64,000 nt of DNA, from assembly GCF_901411515.1 (NCBI RefSeq), contig NZ_CABDUX010000001.1, forward strand, positions 682,001-746,000, written 5' to 3'. The notes beneath the pieces are model-generated. The model did no database searches and was not told the origin of the DNA. It worked only from the letters and a program-made list of their open reading frames with translations. Shown here in pieces: positions 1 through 8,570 of the stretch. The stretch is from Raoultibacter phocaeensis (GTDB lineage: Bacteria > Actinomycetota > Coriobacteriia > Coriobacteriales > Eggerthellaceae). The position numbers and the translations under genes are program-made. Position 1 is the first letter of the stretch. Each line of letters starts with the position of its first letter.

Positions 1-755
1 AGAAAGCTCGGATCGGGTGTTGTGAGCGCGGAAGCGGTCCAAAAACGCATTGCCTGGAGTTCCCACACCATGGCTTCGTGCGTTTGCGCACAGCCTTTGC
101 TGACCCCCGTCGTCCCGCCGGTAAAAAGCAGGATGGCGTCGTCGTGCGGCGAAACGTCAATTGCCGGCTCCAGATCGCTCGCCGTGCGCAGCAAGGGTTC
201 GTACCCGTGCAGCTCTAAACAACCGCCCGCATCCGCCCACGCATCGTCGTTGTCGATCACGACGATGCAGCTGAGATCAGGGCATTTGCCCGCTCCGATG
301 GCAGAAAGCACCTTGGACACGTGCTCTTGCTCGATGATCAGCGCCGACGCTTCGACTCCCTCGAGAGCGCCGACGATTTCCCGCGCCGTACATCGCTGGT
401 TGTACGCAGCGGCAACAAACCCTGCCTTGTAGCACGCCATAAACGATATGACATTCTCGGGCCTGTTCGAAACGACGATGCCGACGCGGTCTCCTGGCAC
501 GACTCCGCAATCGAGCAGCGCGTTTGCGAGCCTGCACGCTTCCTTATCGGCTTGAGAGCGCGATATCCATGTATCCTTGTATCGAATAAGCGGCAGCGCA
601 CCGCCCGCCCCCGAAAGATGCGAGAGCATGGCTTCTTTGATAGTCCGATGAGTCGATTCGAACGTGCGCGATACACACTCGTCATACGCTTCGCTCCAAA
701 GCCGTCCGTATTCCCGTGCAGCCCTGTCGAGATCCGCACGCTTACCCTCACTCAT
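1..755 (-). CDS. AMP-binding acyl-CoA ligase, partial (N-terminal 251 residues)
   Basis: Runs off the left edge, so the C-terminal half is missing. The translation starts MSEGKRADLD behind a GAGGAG ribosome binding site. It has the ANL-superfamily fold signature: a RxQADxEACRLANALLDCG segment, then the phosphate-binding loop LFTGGTTGVSKG near residues 213-224. Such enzymes adenylate a carboxylic acid and transfer it to CoA. It starts 12 bases after the stop of the MFS gene at 768-2093, so the two are co-transcribed. With the CoA-transferase and two carriers upstream, the likely role is activation of an imported organic acid. The substrate cannot be told from this half. Confidence 0.88.
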   Translation of the reverse strand, partial: MSEGKRADLDRAAREYGRLWSEAYDECVSRTFESTHRTIKEAMLSHLSGAGGALPLIRYKDTWISRSQADKEACRLANALLDCGVVPGDRVGIVVSNRPENVISFMACYKAGFVAAAYNQRCTAREIVGALEGVEASALIIEQEHVSKVLSAIGAGKCPDLSCIVVIDNDDAWADAGGCLELHGYEPLLRTASDLEPAIDVSPHDDAILLFTGGTTGVSKGCAQTHEAMVWELQAMRFWTASALTTPDPSF

Positions 756-767
756 ACCACAAGCTCC

Positions 768-2093
768 TCACAAAGAAACGTCGTCGACGGCTGAAACCTC
801 AGAGCCCTCTGCCTTAACCGTCTGCTCGGCAGCGCACGATCCGTTCACCCAAGGAGATCGCTTTCCCATGGCAAGCGCAGCGAAACCGATTATGTACACG
901 ATGAACATGACGCCCAATCCCCCATAGAGCATGGCGTAGTATCCACCCGTTGCCTCGATCAGGGCACCCCAGATCGCAGAGCTGAATGCGGAGCTCAAAC
1001 TCGCCACCGTAGCAACCACGGAGAAGATGCGCCCGTAATCGCGGCTTCCGAAGATCCCGCGCGTCATAAGCGATGTCGTAACCGTCGTGCTCGCAAAGAA
1101 CACGCCGAACAGAAACGCTCCCACGTACAAAGCGATCAGGCCCGTGCCTCCGAGAAACGTCATGATGCCGATGCCGAGGATACCGCTTGTGACAGCCGCG
1201 AATACGCCCGCCTTTACGCTGATGTCGTTGATGAAGCCGAGCAGAAGCTTGCCGAGCAGTTGGCCGACCAAAACCGCCGATGCGATGCTCGACACCACCA
1301 GCACCGAATACCCAAGCGTAGTCGCATAGGCCGGAAGATAGTAGTTGAGGGTAAGCCCTATGTCGGCTACGCCCGCATAGAGGGCGACCATGTACAGGAC
1401 GGGTGTCCGTAGAGCTTGACTGAACGTCGCGCCCTCAAGAACGGTATCCCCGCTTTTGCCTAGTCGAGCGCTTGCCTTCTCGCCATACCGCACAAGGCCC
1501 TTGTCGGCAGGTGCGTTTCTTATGAGGAAAGCAGCACACGGAAACCCGATGCAGGCCGAGATAAGACCGAATGCAAGATACCCGGCTCGCCATCCGAAAC
1601 TATCGATGAAAAAACCTCCGATAGGATTGAAGATAATGGCGCCGATACCCGTAAAGCACAACGCTACGCCCACGAAAAAACCGACGCGCTCTTTAAACCA
1701 ACGGTCGATCATCGTCGGAACCATCAGGTATAAGAGGATCGAGTTTGCCGCTCCTATAATTGCTCCAGCGCAGTAGAACTGCCAAAGAGCGGTAAACGTC
1801 GACATGCTCAGAAGCCCTAGAGAAACCATGGCGACGCATACCGAAAGTACCACACGCGCGTTAAACCGGTACAGCACCTTTCCCCCGAAAATCATGGCAA
1901 GGCTCATTGCAAGGTACTGGACCGAGATGTACGTGCCGAATCGACCCGCATCAATTCCCAGTTCGGCGCTTGCGGGAACGTAGAAGATGCCTACCGTGTT
2001 AAACGACAGCGTCACCGTTGAAAAACAGATGGCGCAGCAGGCGAACAGAACGAAGAATCCGAAGTGGACGCGTTTTTTAGCATTGCTTCCCAT
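768..2093 (-). CDS. MFS transporter, OFA-like (oxalate/formate antiporter type)
   Basis: This 441-residue protein has about 12 predicted membrane segments. Its organisation, including the short basic loop after helix 2 (residues near RFNARVV), resembles OFA-type major facilitator carriers of organic anions. The start ATG at 2093 follows AGGA at a suitable distance. It is paralogous to the neighbouring carrier at 2251-3528, sharing for example a GRIFSVV/AQIYSYV segment near the last helices. A hairpin with a T-rich side lies just upstream at 2202-2233, so it may form its own unit with the acyl-CoA ligase. It is likely an importer or exchanger of the acid handled by the adjacent CoA enzymes (inference). 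Confidence 0.85.
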   Translation of the reverse strand: MGSNAKKRVHFGFFVLFACCAICFSTVTLSFNTVGIFYVPASAELGIDAGRFGTYISVQYLAMSLAMIFGGKVLYRFNARVVLSVCVAMVSLGLLSMSTFTALWQFYCAGAIIGAANSILLYLMVPTMIDRWFKERVGFFVGVALCFTGIGAIIFNPIGGFFIDSFGWRAGYLAFGLISACIGFPCAAFLIRNAPADKGLVRYGEKASARLGKSGDTVLEGATFSQALRTPVLYMVALYAGVADIGLTLNYYLPAYATTLGYSVLVVSSIASAVLVGQLLGKLLLGFINDISVKAGVFAAVTSGILGIGIMTFLGGTGLIALYVGAFLFGVFFASTTVTTSLMTRGIFGSRDYGRIFSVVATVASLSSAFSSAIWGALIEATGGYYAMLYGGLGVMFIVYIIGFAALAMGKRSPWVNGSCAAEQTVKAEGSEVSAVDDVSL

Positions 2094-2201
2094 GTTATAT
2101 TCCTAACCAGAGAGAAACCTGCTTTCGCATGCTTTTCCGAGTACAACATCCGCTCATACATCGGATTCGGCTGGAAAAACATGCTTGGAAAATCTTCGAA
2201 A

Positions 2202-2233
2202 CGCCCGAGGGTAGCGTTTGTTGCCCTCGGGCG
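2202..2233 (-). terminator. Hairpin terminator between the two MFS genes
   Basis: Ten-base perfect arms CGCCCGAGGG and CCCTCGGGCG are separated by 12 bases. On the minus strand they are followed by a T-containing run (TTTCGAAGATTTT). It sits 18 bases after the stop of the 2251-3528 gene, so it probably ends or attenuates transcription from the CoA-transferase promoter. Confidence 0.65.
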
Positions 2234-2250
2234 CATTCGAAGCCGAACGG

Positions 2251-3528
2251 CTATTCGCGCGGAAGCTTTTTACCGACGGCCATGCCGGCAAAAGCGAGTA
2301 CGAAGCACAAGGCCATGAGCCCCATGTCGATTGCGAACGTCGCGAAGAAAGACCCCGTAAAGTCGTAGATGAATCCCCAAATGGCGGAGCCGAACGCAGC
2401 TAAGAACGCACACACGGCCGTCACATAAGAGTAAATCTGCGCGTAATCTTTGTTGCCGAACACCTTCCGGGTGAGTTGGGGTGTTGTGGTGGTAGCGGAG
2501 GCGAAGAACACGCCGAACAGAGCGCCGCCCGCATACACCAGGTATACGGAGATGTTGACGCCGAACAGTACAAGCAGAAGACCGATGATGCCCGATGCCA
2601 GGCCGAAGATGACCGAACCGGGAACGCTCCGGTCGTTCGTCCAACCAAGCACGACTTTACCGATGAGCGAGCCGAACATGACTACCGACGCAAGCGTCGC
2701 ACCGATGATGGCAGCGCTTGCGGCGTCTCCGAATACGGTAAGCGAATTGATGTAGGTGGGCAGATAGAAATTCATGGTCAGCCCAAGATTGACAAGGCCG
2801 GCATACAAGGCGATCAGTATGAGCGCCGCCGGTTGCTTACGGGCGGTTTGAACCGAAACGCCCTCTACAGCTGTGGAAGCGGCAACTTCTTGGGCGGCCG
2901 CCTCTGCAGCAGCGTCATAGCCGAGCGGCTCGAGCCCTTTATCGCTCGGGCGACTACGAATGATGAACAATGCGCACGGAATCCCAACAACAGCCGAGAG
3001 GACTGCGTACATGAGGTAGGCGGTTTGATAGCCACTCGACAAAATGATAGACGTGGCAACAGGGCTCCACAGCATGCCGCCGATGCCGGTCATGGCCATG
3101 CCGATGCCGATCAAGAGGCCGACGTTCTTCTTGAACCAGCGCCCGATAAGCACAGGGACCATGAGATAGAGAACGACCGCGTTGCCGAGTCCAAGCAAAA
3201 CGCCTGCCCCGTAAAACCCGAAAATCGTCGGCGTAACTGCCATGATGAGAAAGGCGACGGCGATGCATATGACCGAAAACGTCAGAACGGCACGAGCATC
3301 TTTCTTTTCGAATAGTTTGCCAATGAACAAAAGCGCTACGAACATGGTGATGTACACGATGGAAATGTACAGACCAACCTGGCCGGTACCCACCCCCATC
3401 GCCTCGGCCACCGAGCTGTAGAACACCGATGCCGCATTGAAGGTGAAGCAGCACGGCATGAACATGATGAGACAACACGCCACCATAACCAACCAGCCAT
3501 AGTGGAGCTTCTTAGTTGATGCAGCCAT
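2251..3528 (-). CDS. MFS transporter, OFA-like
   Basis: This 425-residue carrier has about 12 hydrophobic helices and starts MAASTKKLHYGWLVM behind AAGGGG. It shares the opening pattern (short basic N terminus, then a helix containing CC and F residues) and the C-terminal region with the MFS at 768-2093, pointing to a local duplication or a pair of related carriers. It lies 142 bases downstream of the CoA-transferase on the same strand. The substrate is unknown; an organic anion matching the CoA-transferase and ligase is the best guess from context. Confidence 0.85.
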   Translation of the reverse strand: MAASTKKLHYGWLVMVACCLIMFMPCCFTFNAASVFYSSVAEAMGVGTGQVGLYISIVYITMFVALLFIGKLFEKKDARAVLTFSVICIAVAFLIMAVTPTIFGFYGAGVLLGLGNAVVLYLMVPVLIGRWFKKNVGLLIGIGMAMTGIGGMLWSPVATSIILSSGYQTAYLMYAVLSAVVGIPCALFIIRSRPSDKGLEPLGYDAAAEAAAQEVAASTAVEGVSVQTARKQPAALILIALYAGLVNLGLTMNFYLPTYINSLTVFGDAASAAIIGATLASVVMFGSLIGKVVLGWTNDRSVPGSVIFGLASGIIGLLLVLFGVNISVYLVYAGGALFGVFFASATTTTPQLTRKVFGNKDYAQIYSYVTAVCAFLAAFGSAIWGFIYDFTGSFFATFAIDMGLMALCFVLAFAGMAVGKKLPRE

Positions 3529-3670
3529 TGATACCCCTTTTTAAAGTAGTTGCAGGTCAAAGCAATACCACACAGAAACTCATCCCAAAGCCTTCGAGCG
3601 GTATCCCCCGAGCGATACGGTGCGTGCAGCGGCGCTGCCGATCGGGGGAACCGACAGCGCATACGCCAAT

Positions 3671-4903
3671 CTAGCGGGATAGTTTGAGATCGAAATCCTT
3701 ATTGATGATTCCTTGATCGTAGAAATCGGCGATCTGCTCTTGCGAATAGCCGAGCTCGCTTAATATCTCCTCGTTGTTCTCGCCGAAACTCGGTGCGGGA
3801 CGCCATACGCGACCAGGATGTTTTTTAAATTTGGGCAGCGGCCCTACGGCACGGAGCTTCGTGCCCTTGACCGTTTCCCACTCCTCGATCACGCCACGCG
3901 CCTGAACATGTGGATTGTTCTCGACGTCTTCCCAGCTGTTGACCTTCGATACGGGCAGTCCGGCAGCGAGCATTTCGGCTTCGGCCTCGTCAACGGTTTT
4001 GCTTGCAAGATAGTCTACAACGGCCCGTTCAAACGCTTTACCTGATTCGGTTTCAACATTGTACAGACCGACCTCTGCCGGGAACAAATCCGAACCGTAA
4101 TCGAGACCGAGCAACTCGCACACCTTTTTGAGCACGCTCGCTCCCGAGAAGCAGCAGTACAGGATCTTACCGTCCTTGCAGGGGAAACCTCCCCAGCCTG
4201 CGATCATCGACTTCTCTCCCGTTTTCGGGAATTCCTTGTGGAAGGTGAAGTAGTCGACCGAAAAGATGGATGCGCGCATCATAAGCTCGTACTGAGCGAT
4301 GTCGAGGCTGTCGCCCACACCGGTTTCGTCGGCCTTGCGCACTGCCGCAAGCACGGCGAGCGCCGTCCAGAGCGCCGTAATGTAGTCGGCCACATACGGA
4401 CCTACCGCATACGGCGGTGTAGCCCCTCCGTTCGTGTTCTCCCACATGTATCCCGAGAAGGCCTGAGCCGTCGCATCGAAGCCTCCGCGACTGACGTATT
4501 CGGGCAGGCCGGTTTGTCCGTACCCGGATATATGGGCGATAACCAACTTGGGGTTGACCTCCCACATCACATCGTCCGACAGGTTAAAGCGCTCAAACTG
4601 CCCGCCCTTCGAAGACTCAATGAACACATCGGCGTCCCTGACGAGATCAAGCACGATTTGCCGACCTTCAGGAGACCCTATCTTGATGCCCACGGCACGT
4701 TGGTTGCGGCGCTCCGATTCGGGTTGAATGTTGTGCAGCGTACGCGTGTAATCGGGCGCTTGTGCGTTCTCGATCCATACGACGTCGGCACCGTACTCCG
4801 CAAAAATCGTCGGTCCCAGCGGACCTGCTAGCGAAGATGAAGCATGGACTACCTTGAGACCGGAAAGCACTCCGAACTCCGGCAACGCTTCGTTATGCCA
4901 CAT
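3671..4903 (-). CDS. CaiB/BaiF family (family III) CoA-transferase
   Basis: This 410-residue protein moves CoA between carboxylic acids, in the family of CaiB, formyl-CoA transferase and BaiF. Features seen are the N-terminal GLKVVHASSSLAGP segment, NQRAVGIKI, the ISGYGQTG strand-loop, and the segment VADYITALWTALAVLAA. D173 in that last segment falls where the family's catalytic aspartate sits. The start chosen is the ATG at 4903 (MWHNEALPEF), preceded by AAAGGGGA; an in-frame upstream ATG would add 36 unsupported residues. It is the first gene of a minus-strand cluster with two MFS carriers and an AMP-ligase, a combination also seen in bile-acid and carnitine degradation operons. Confidence 0.9.
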   Translation of the reverse strand: MWHNEALPEFGVLSGLKVVHASSSLAGPLGPTIFAEYGADVVWIENAQAPDYTRTLHNIQPESERRNQRAVGIKIGSPEGRQIVLDLVRDADVFIESSKGGQFERFNLSDDVMWEVNPKLVIAHISGYGQTGLPEYVSRGGFDATAQAFSGYMWENTNGGATPPYAVGPYVADYITALWTALAVLAAVRKADETGVGDSLDIAQYELMMRASIFSVDYFTFHKEFPKTGEKSMIAGWGGFPCKDGKILYCCFSGASVLKKVCELLGLDYGSDLFPAEVGLYNVETESGKAFERAVVDYLASKTVDEAEAEMLAAGLPVSKVNSWEDVENNPHVQARGVIEEWETVKGTKLRAVGPLPKFKKHPGRVWRPAPSFGENNEEILSELGYSQEQIADFYDQGIINKDFDLKLSR

Positions 4904-5137
4904 GCGTTCCCCTTTCTGATTCAGTTGCCTCGTTGACATAATGAATTCAGTACAGCCGACGTCAGGCTTAGCACGAAAGATAAACCCCCAAGGAGCTTGA
5001 GGGTCAAGCATGTTTTACGAATTTTTTCCCGCTTACCGAAAAAAGGAGTCCGTCTTCCAGAATAGAAAGCTTCCTTCGCATTCCGGCATTCGATCCTCGA
5101 GGGAGATTCTGCGACTTTTATAGCATCGGCAGCACGT

Positions 5138-5533
5138 CTAGTACCCCATCTCGTGAAGTCGTGCATCGTCGATGCCGAAATAGTGCCCTATCTCGTGGAT
5201 GACGGTTTTCCCGATCTCTTCGACCACCTGTTCGCGCGAGCCGAAGCAGCGCTCATGAGGGCCTTTGAACACAGTGATGACATCGGGAATGTCCCCGTCG
5301 TAGTATTCTCCCCGCTCAGTAAGAGGAATGCCATCGTACAGGCCTAAAAGCTCGTCGTCACAATAGGACGCTCCCAAAGAATCGGGGGATTCGAGCGTTT
5401 CGAGGTGGTAGTCGTCGGGCTCGTCTTCCATGACGATCGCCACGTTCTCGAGCGCCTCGATGAACTTTTCGGGGATCGAATCGAGCGCTTCTTCGATGAC
5501 GGCTTCGAACTCTTCGTCGCTCATTCGATACAT
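5138..5533 (-). CDS. Small zincin-type metallopeptidase family protein
   Basis: A 131-residue cytosolic protein ending in the zinc-protease motif HEIGH (residues 113-117) followed by YFGIDD, which gives the HExxHxxGxxD pattern of small metzincin-like families. The N-terminal half is acidic and helical (EEFEAVIEEALDSIPEKF). There is no signal peptide. The start at 5533 has GGGAG eight bases upstream. It is monocistronic, transcribed away from the YacP-like gene. The substrate is unknown for this family. Confidence 0.8.
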   Translation of the reverse strand: MYRMSDEEFEAVIEEALDSIPEKFIEALENVAIVMEDEPDDYHLETLESPDSLGASYCDDELLGLYDGIPLTERGEYYDGDIPDVITVFKGPHERCFGSREQVVEEIGKTVIHEIGHYFGIDDARLHEMGY

Positions 5534-5681
5534 CAGATCGTCTCCCGTCGAATAGACTCCCGCCCTACATTAGCTGCGGCACGTTTTGTTGCATGATACC
5601 ATGGTACGCAAGCCTTGACCTGTTTGCAGCCTTTCCCTACTGGAACCGATGCGCGCGCACGAACCGACGAACGGACACAGC

Positions 5682-6170
5682 ATGCACTACCTTATAGACG
5701 GCTACAACGTTACTCGCCGCGATCCCGCCACCAAAAACCTTCTCCTTGAAGAACAGCGGCTCGAACTCGAAAGCCGCCTACGCATCAAAAGCTCCGTGCT
5801 TCTCGGGAAAGCAACGTACACGATCATCTGGGACGCCTCCGGGGGAATCGGTACCGTGAACCCCACCGGAGCAGCGCATCGGGATTCCGAGTATACGCGC
5901 CTTCCCACCGCCGACGATGCGATCGTTGCGAAGGTGCGCCGCGCAACCGAGCGCATCGGCATTGTGACCTCAGACAATGAGCTTGCAAACCGCTGCCGTT
6001 CTGCCGCCCCTCACGGGGTGGACATCCTTCCCGCCGAGCGCCTGTTTGCAGACGCCAAGCCCAAGAAAGCGCGCGACAAGAAAGCGCCTCTGCCCCGCGA
6101 CGTCGGCATACCTCCGAACGCAAACGAAATCAACCGTGAGCTGAAAAAGATTTGGGGCATCGAGGATTAG
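5682..6170 (+). CDS. YacP-like NYN-domain ribonuclease
   Basis: A 162-residue protein starting MHYLIDGYNV, with the acidic residues typical of NYN/PIN-like nucleases: D in LIDGYN, D in IIWDASGG, DD in TADDAIV and D in IVTSDNEL. The B. subtilis relative (YacP/Rae1) is a ribosome-associated endoribonuclease. The C terminus is Lys-rich and ends near INRELKKIWG. An in-frame ATG at 5649 would add 11 residues, but neither start has a strong ribosome binding site; 5682 puts the conserved strand at the N terminus as in homologues. Its stop codon overlaps the stop of the convergent MFS gene by four bases. Confidence 0.82.
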   Translation: MHYLIDGYNVTRRDPATKNLLLEEQRLELESRLRIKSSVLLGKATYTIIWDASGGIGTVNPTGAAHRDSEYTRLPTADDAIVAKVRRATERIGIVTSDNELANRCRSAAPHGVDILPAERLFADAKPKKARDKKAPLPRDVGIPPNANEINRELKKIWGIED

Positions 6171-7573
6171 CGCCCTGGCTTCTTCCTCAATGCGTGCGCA
6201 TAGAAAAGCGCGATAATCAAACCGACCAGCGAGATGCCGATCGCAATCGTGAGCGTATGCGAAAAACCCAGCGCATACGCGTGGGCCTTAGACAAACCCG
6301 CCGCAGTTTCCCGCAGCACGTCCGCGGACAGGACTCCGACGAACAGCGATGGACCGAGTGCCGAAGCGATTTGCACGAACGTCGAATTGATAGAGGCGCC
6401 GTGCGCGTACAGCTCGGCGGGCAGGTGATCGAGCGCCGCCGTTTTCGCAGGCGTGACCACGAACCCGAGACCTGCGTACGAAACGGCGCTTGCCGCAACA
6501 ACCAGATCAACCCGCATGTGTTCTGCCGAGACGAACACTCCGGCCAACCCCGCAAGCACCAAACCCAACCCCATCGGAAGCATCGGCCAAACACCGCGAC
6601 GATCGAACAGCCTCCCACCCAAAAGCGAGCACACCGCGTTGACCAGCACAGGGCCGAGCAAAAGCAAGCCGGCAAAAAAGGCCGTGTGCCCGATTGCCCC
6701 CTCGAAGTACAAAGGAAGCAGTACGCTCAGCGAAAACGAGGTCATGGTGCCGACCATAACCATCAGAAGCCCCACTGCAAACCTCGGATGTCCGAGCGGG
6801 CGAAGATTCAAAAGCGGTGATCGAGAAGCAAGCTGACGCCAAACGAACAGGGCTATCGCAACGGCGGCGATGCCAAGAGCAATGACGGACGGAACAACAT
6901 CATGGGTAAACTCGCTCAGTCCGTACATGAGCGCACCCAACCCGACAAGGCTGAGCGCTGCGCTCAAAACGTCGATGCGGGCGCGCTCGCCTTTTTCGGC
7001 GTCTCGCAGCACGTAAAACCCGAGGGGCAGCAACACGGCAGCCAACGCAAGCGGGACGGCAAACATAGCCCGCCACCCAACGTAGGTGAGCAGCAACCCC
7101 GATACGACAGGGCAGATAGCCAAGCCGAAGGCGATAATCCCGCTGTTCATGGCCAAGTGCAACCCGAGTCGATCCTTGCGCGACGTTGCCATGATGGTGC
7201 CGGTAACGAGCGGGAAGAACAGGCCCGTGCAAACCGCCTGGATAAGACGGCACGCGAAGAGCGTTGGGAAATCGGAGGCGAGCATGGCCAATCCGCTTCC
7301 GATAGCCAGCGCTCCGATTCCGATGAAGAAAACGACGCGAAGCCCTAGCCTTTTGAGCAGGAACGCTGCAAGCGTAACTGTCGTAGCCGCAACGACGAGG
7401 TATCCTGTGACAAGCCAGTTCGCCATAGAGAGGGTAAGGGAAAACGTGTCCGCCACTTCGGGCAGCGCGATGCTCATCATGCTTTCCCCAAACGAAGCGA
7501 CGAACGAACAGCCAAGCAGCACGGGAAACATCGCCCTACTCTTCTCCGAAGTCTTCTGTGATTTTGCGTTCAC
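6167..7573 (-). CDS. DHA2-type MFS multidrug exporter
   Basis: A 468-residue protein with about 14 hydrophobic segments. The first helix region contains FGESMMSIALPEVADTF, followed by WLVTGYLVVAATTVTLAAFL and RLIQAVCTGLFFPLV, all hallmarks of drug:proton antiporters of the 14-helix DHA2 group. The start is a GTG at 7573 with AGAAGG upstream. It is a single gene convergent with the YacP-like gene. It probably exports toxic compounds; the substrate range is unknown. Confidence 0.86.
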   Translation of the reverse strand: MNAKSQKTSEKSRAMFPVLLGCSFVASFGESMMSIALPEVADTFSLTLSMANWLVTGYLVVAATTVTLAAFLLKRLGLRVVFFIGIGALAIGSGLAMLASDFPTLFACRLIQAVCTGLFFPLVTGTIMATSRKDRLGLHLAMNSGIIAFGLAICPVVSGLLLTYVGWRAMFAVPLALAAVLLPLGFYVLRDAEKGERARIDVLSAALSLVGLGALMYGLSEFTHDVVPSVIALGIAAVAIALFVWRQLASRSPLLNLRPLGHPRFAVGLLMVMVGTMTSFSLSVLLPLYFEGAIGHTAFFAGLLLLGPVLVNAVCSLLGGRLFDRRGVWPMLPMGLGLVLAGLAGVFVSAEHMRVDLVVAASAVSYAGLGFVVTPAKTAALDHLPAELYAHGASINSTFVQIASALGPSLFVGVLSADVLRETAAGLSKAHAYALGFSHTLTIAIGISLVGLIIALFYAHALRKKPGR

Positions 7574-7949
7574 TCTCGCGCCTTCTCGCTTTATGCACTG
7601 CTTTCAACCGTTTGATAGTACCTTACTGTTCTGCTCAATCTGAATCTGTGCAGCCTTCGTTAGGATCACGCAACGCATCGGTTGCCGAACCGATGAATGA
7701 GATTTCTGAACTTACCGCAGAGACCCGCTACCTTAAAATCCGTGCGCTCGCTACCGCCTCCTCGCCCAGCAGCACCATCTTTGCCACCTGAAGCGCGCCG
7801 CCAAAGGTTACAGTACCGTGACAAGAAACCCACGGTACAGAGCAACCCTTGTAGTTCTACACGCTCATCTGCAAAAATAGGAGCTACGCTTACTGATCCC
7901 CAACAGATCGGTCTACTCAGCCATCGTCATCGACAAAAGGAGCTTTACC
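7574..7949. other. Intergenic region with an inverted repeat upstream of bacterioferritin
   Basis: No open frame longer than about 60 residues on the minus strand and no convincing gene on the plus strand. It holds a perfect inverted repeat, GTACCGTG (7813-7820) and CACGGTAC (7831-7838), with a 10-base spacer and no T-run, so more like a protein-binding site than a terminator. A clean ribosome binding site AAAGGAG precedes the bacterioferritin ATG. Confidence 0.5.
7813..7838. promoter_or_regulatory. Inverted repeat, candidate operator for bfr
   Basis: Two perfect 8-base arms centred 125 bases before the bfr start codon. The dyad has no terminator-like tail. A regulator cannot be named. Confidence 0.4.
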
Positions 7950-8414
7950 ATGAAGGGAAACGACAAACTCATCGACACGCTTAACGACTTGCTCGCAGGC
8001 GAACTGACCGGCATCAACCAGTACTTCGTGCATGCGGAAATGTGCGAGGATTGGGGCTATAGCAAACTGAGCGCAAACTTCAAGACCCGCGCGATCACCG
8101 AGATGAAGCATGCCGAGAAACTCATCGAGCGCATCCTGTTCCTTGAGGGCACGCCCATCGTTTCCAACCTCAACGACATCAACATCGGCGAAGCCATTCC
8201 CGAGCAGGTTCAAAACGACCATGCGCTCGAAATGGACACCGTACGGGACTACAACGAGGCAATCGTGCTCGCTGGAGAAGTGCTCGACTACGCCACCCGC
8301 GACGTCCTCGTGCAAATTCTCAACGACGAGGACCAGCATCTCGACGAGCTCGAAGAGCTCCAGGACCAGATCGAGCAGATGACGCTGCAGACCTTCCTCT
8401 CGACACAGAACTAG
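7950..8414 (+). CDS. bfr: Bacterioferritin
   Basis: A 154-residue ferritin with all ferroxidase-centre ligands of E. coli Bfr at identical positions: E18, E51, H54, E94, E127 and H130, plus Y25. M52, the axial haem ligand at the subunit interface, is also present (EMKHAEK), so it should bind haem and is a true Bfr rather than a Dps or ferritin. It forms a 24-mer iron store and detoxifies iron and peroxide. The start has AAAGGAG upstream, and a hairpin follows at 8456-8486. In a strict anaerobe it fits with the rubredoxin operon at 40-41 kb as oxygen defence. Confidence 0.96.
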   Translation: MKGNDKLIDTLNDLLAGELTGINQYFVHAEMCEDWGYSKLSANFKTRAITEMKHAEKLIERILFLEGTPIVSNLNDINIGEAIPEQVQNDHALEMDTVRDYNEAIVLAGEVLDYATRDVLVQILNDEDQHLDELEELQDQIEQMTLQTFLSTQN

Positions 8415-8455
8415 CTTTTATCAAAACCTTAAATCGCGCTTCTGATAGCCCGAGT

Positions 8456-8486
8456 AATACCCGTATGCCATTGGTGTGCGGGTATT
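8456..8486 (+). terminator. Hairpin terminator after bfr
   Basis: Arms AATACCCG and CGGGTATT are perfect and followed by the T-rich CTTATAGG. It lies 42 bases after the bfr stop. Confidence 0.6.
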
Positions 8487-8570
8487 CTTATAGGCACTTT
8501 CTCTACCTTTGTTTGAATAATAATGTGTTAAAATGCGGTCAATCTGTCCGAATAAAATCCCAGAGGTTTC

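Noticed and set aside
4904-5011. Upstream start of the CoA-transferase
   Set aside because: The 36 extra residues have no binding site; the ATG at 4903 has AAAGGGGA.
7620-7791. Possible decayed coding stretch on the minus strand
   Set aside because: About 50 codons read reasonably but with an in-frame TAG and no recognisable motif; too little evidence.
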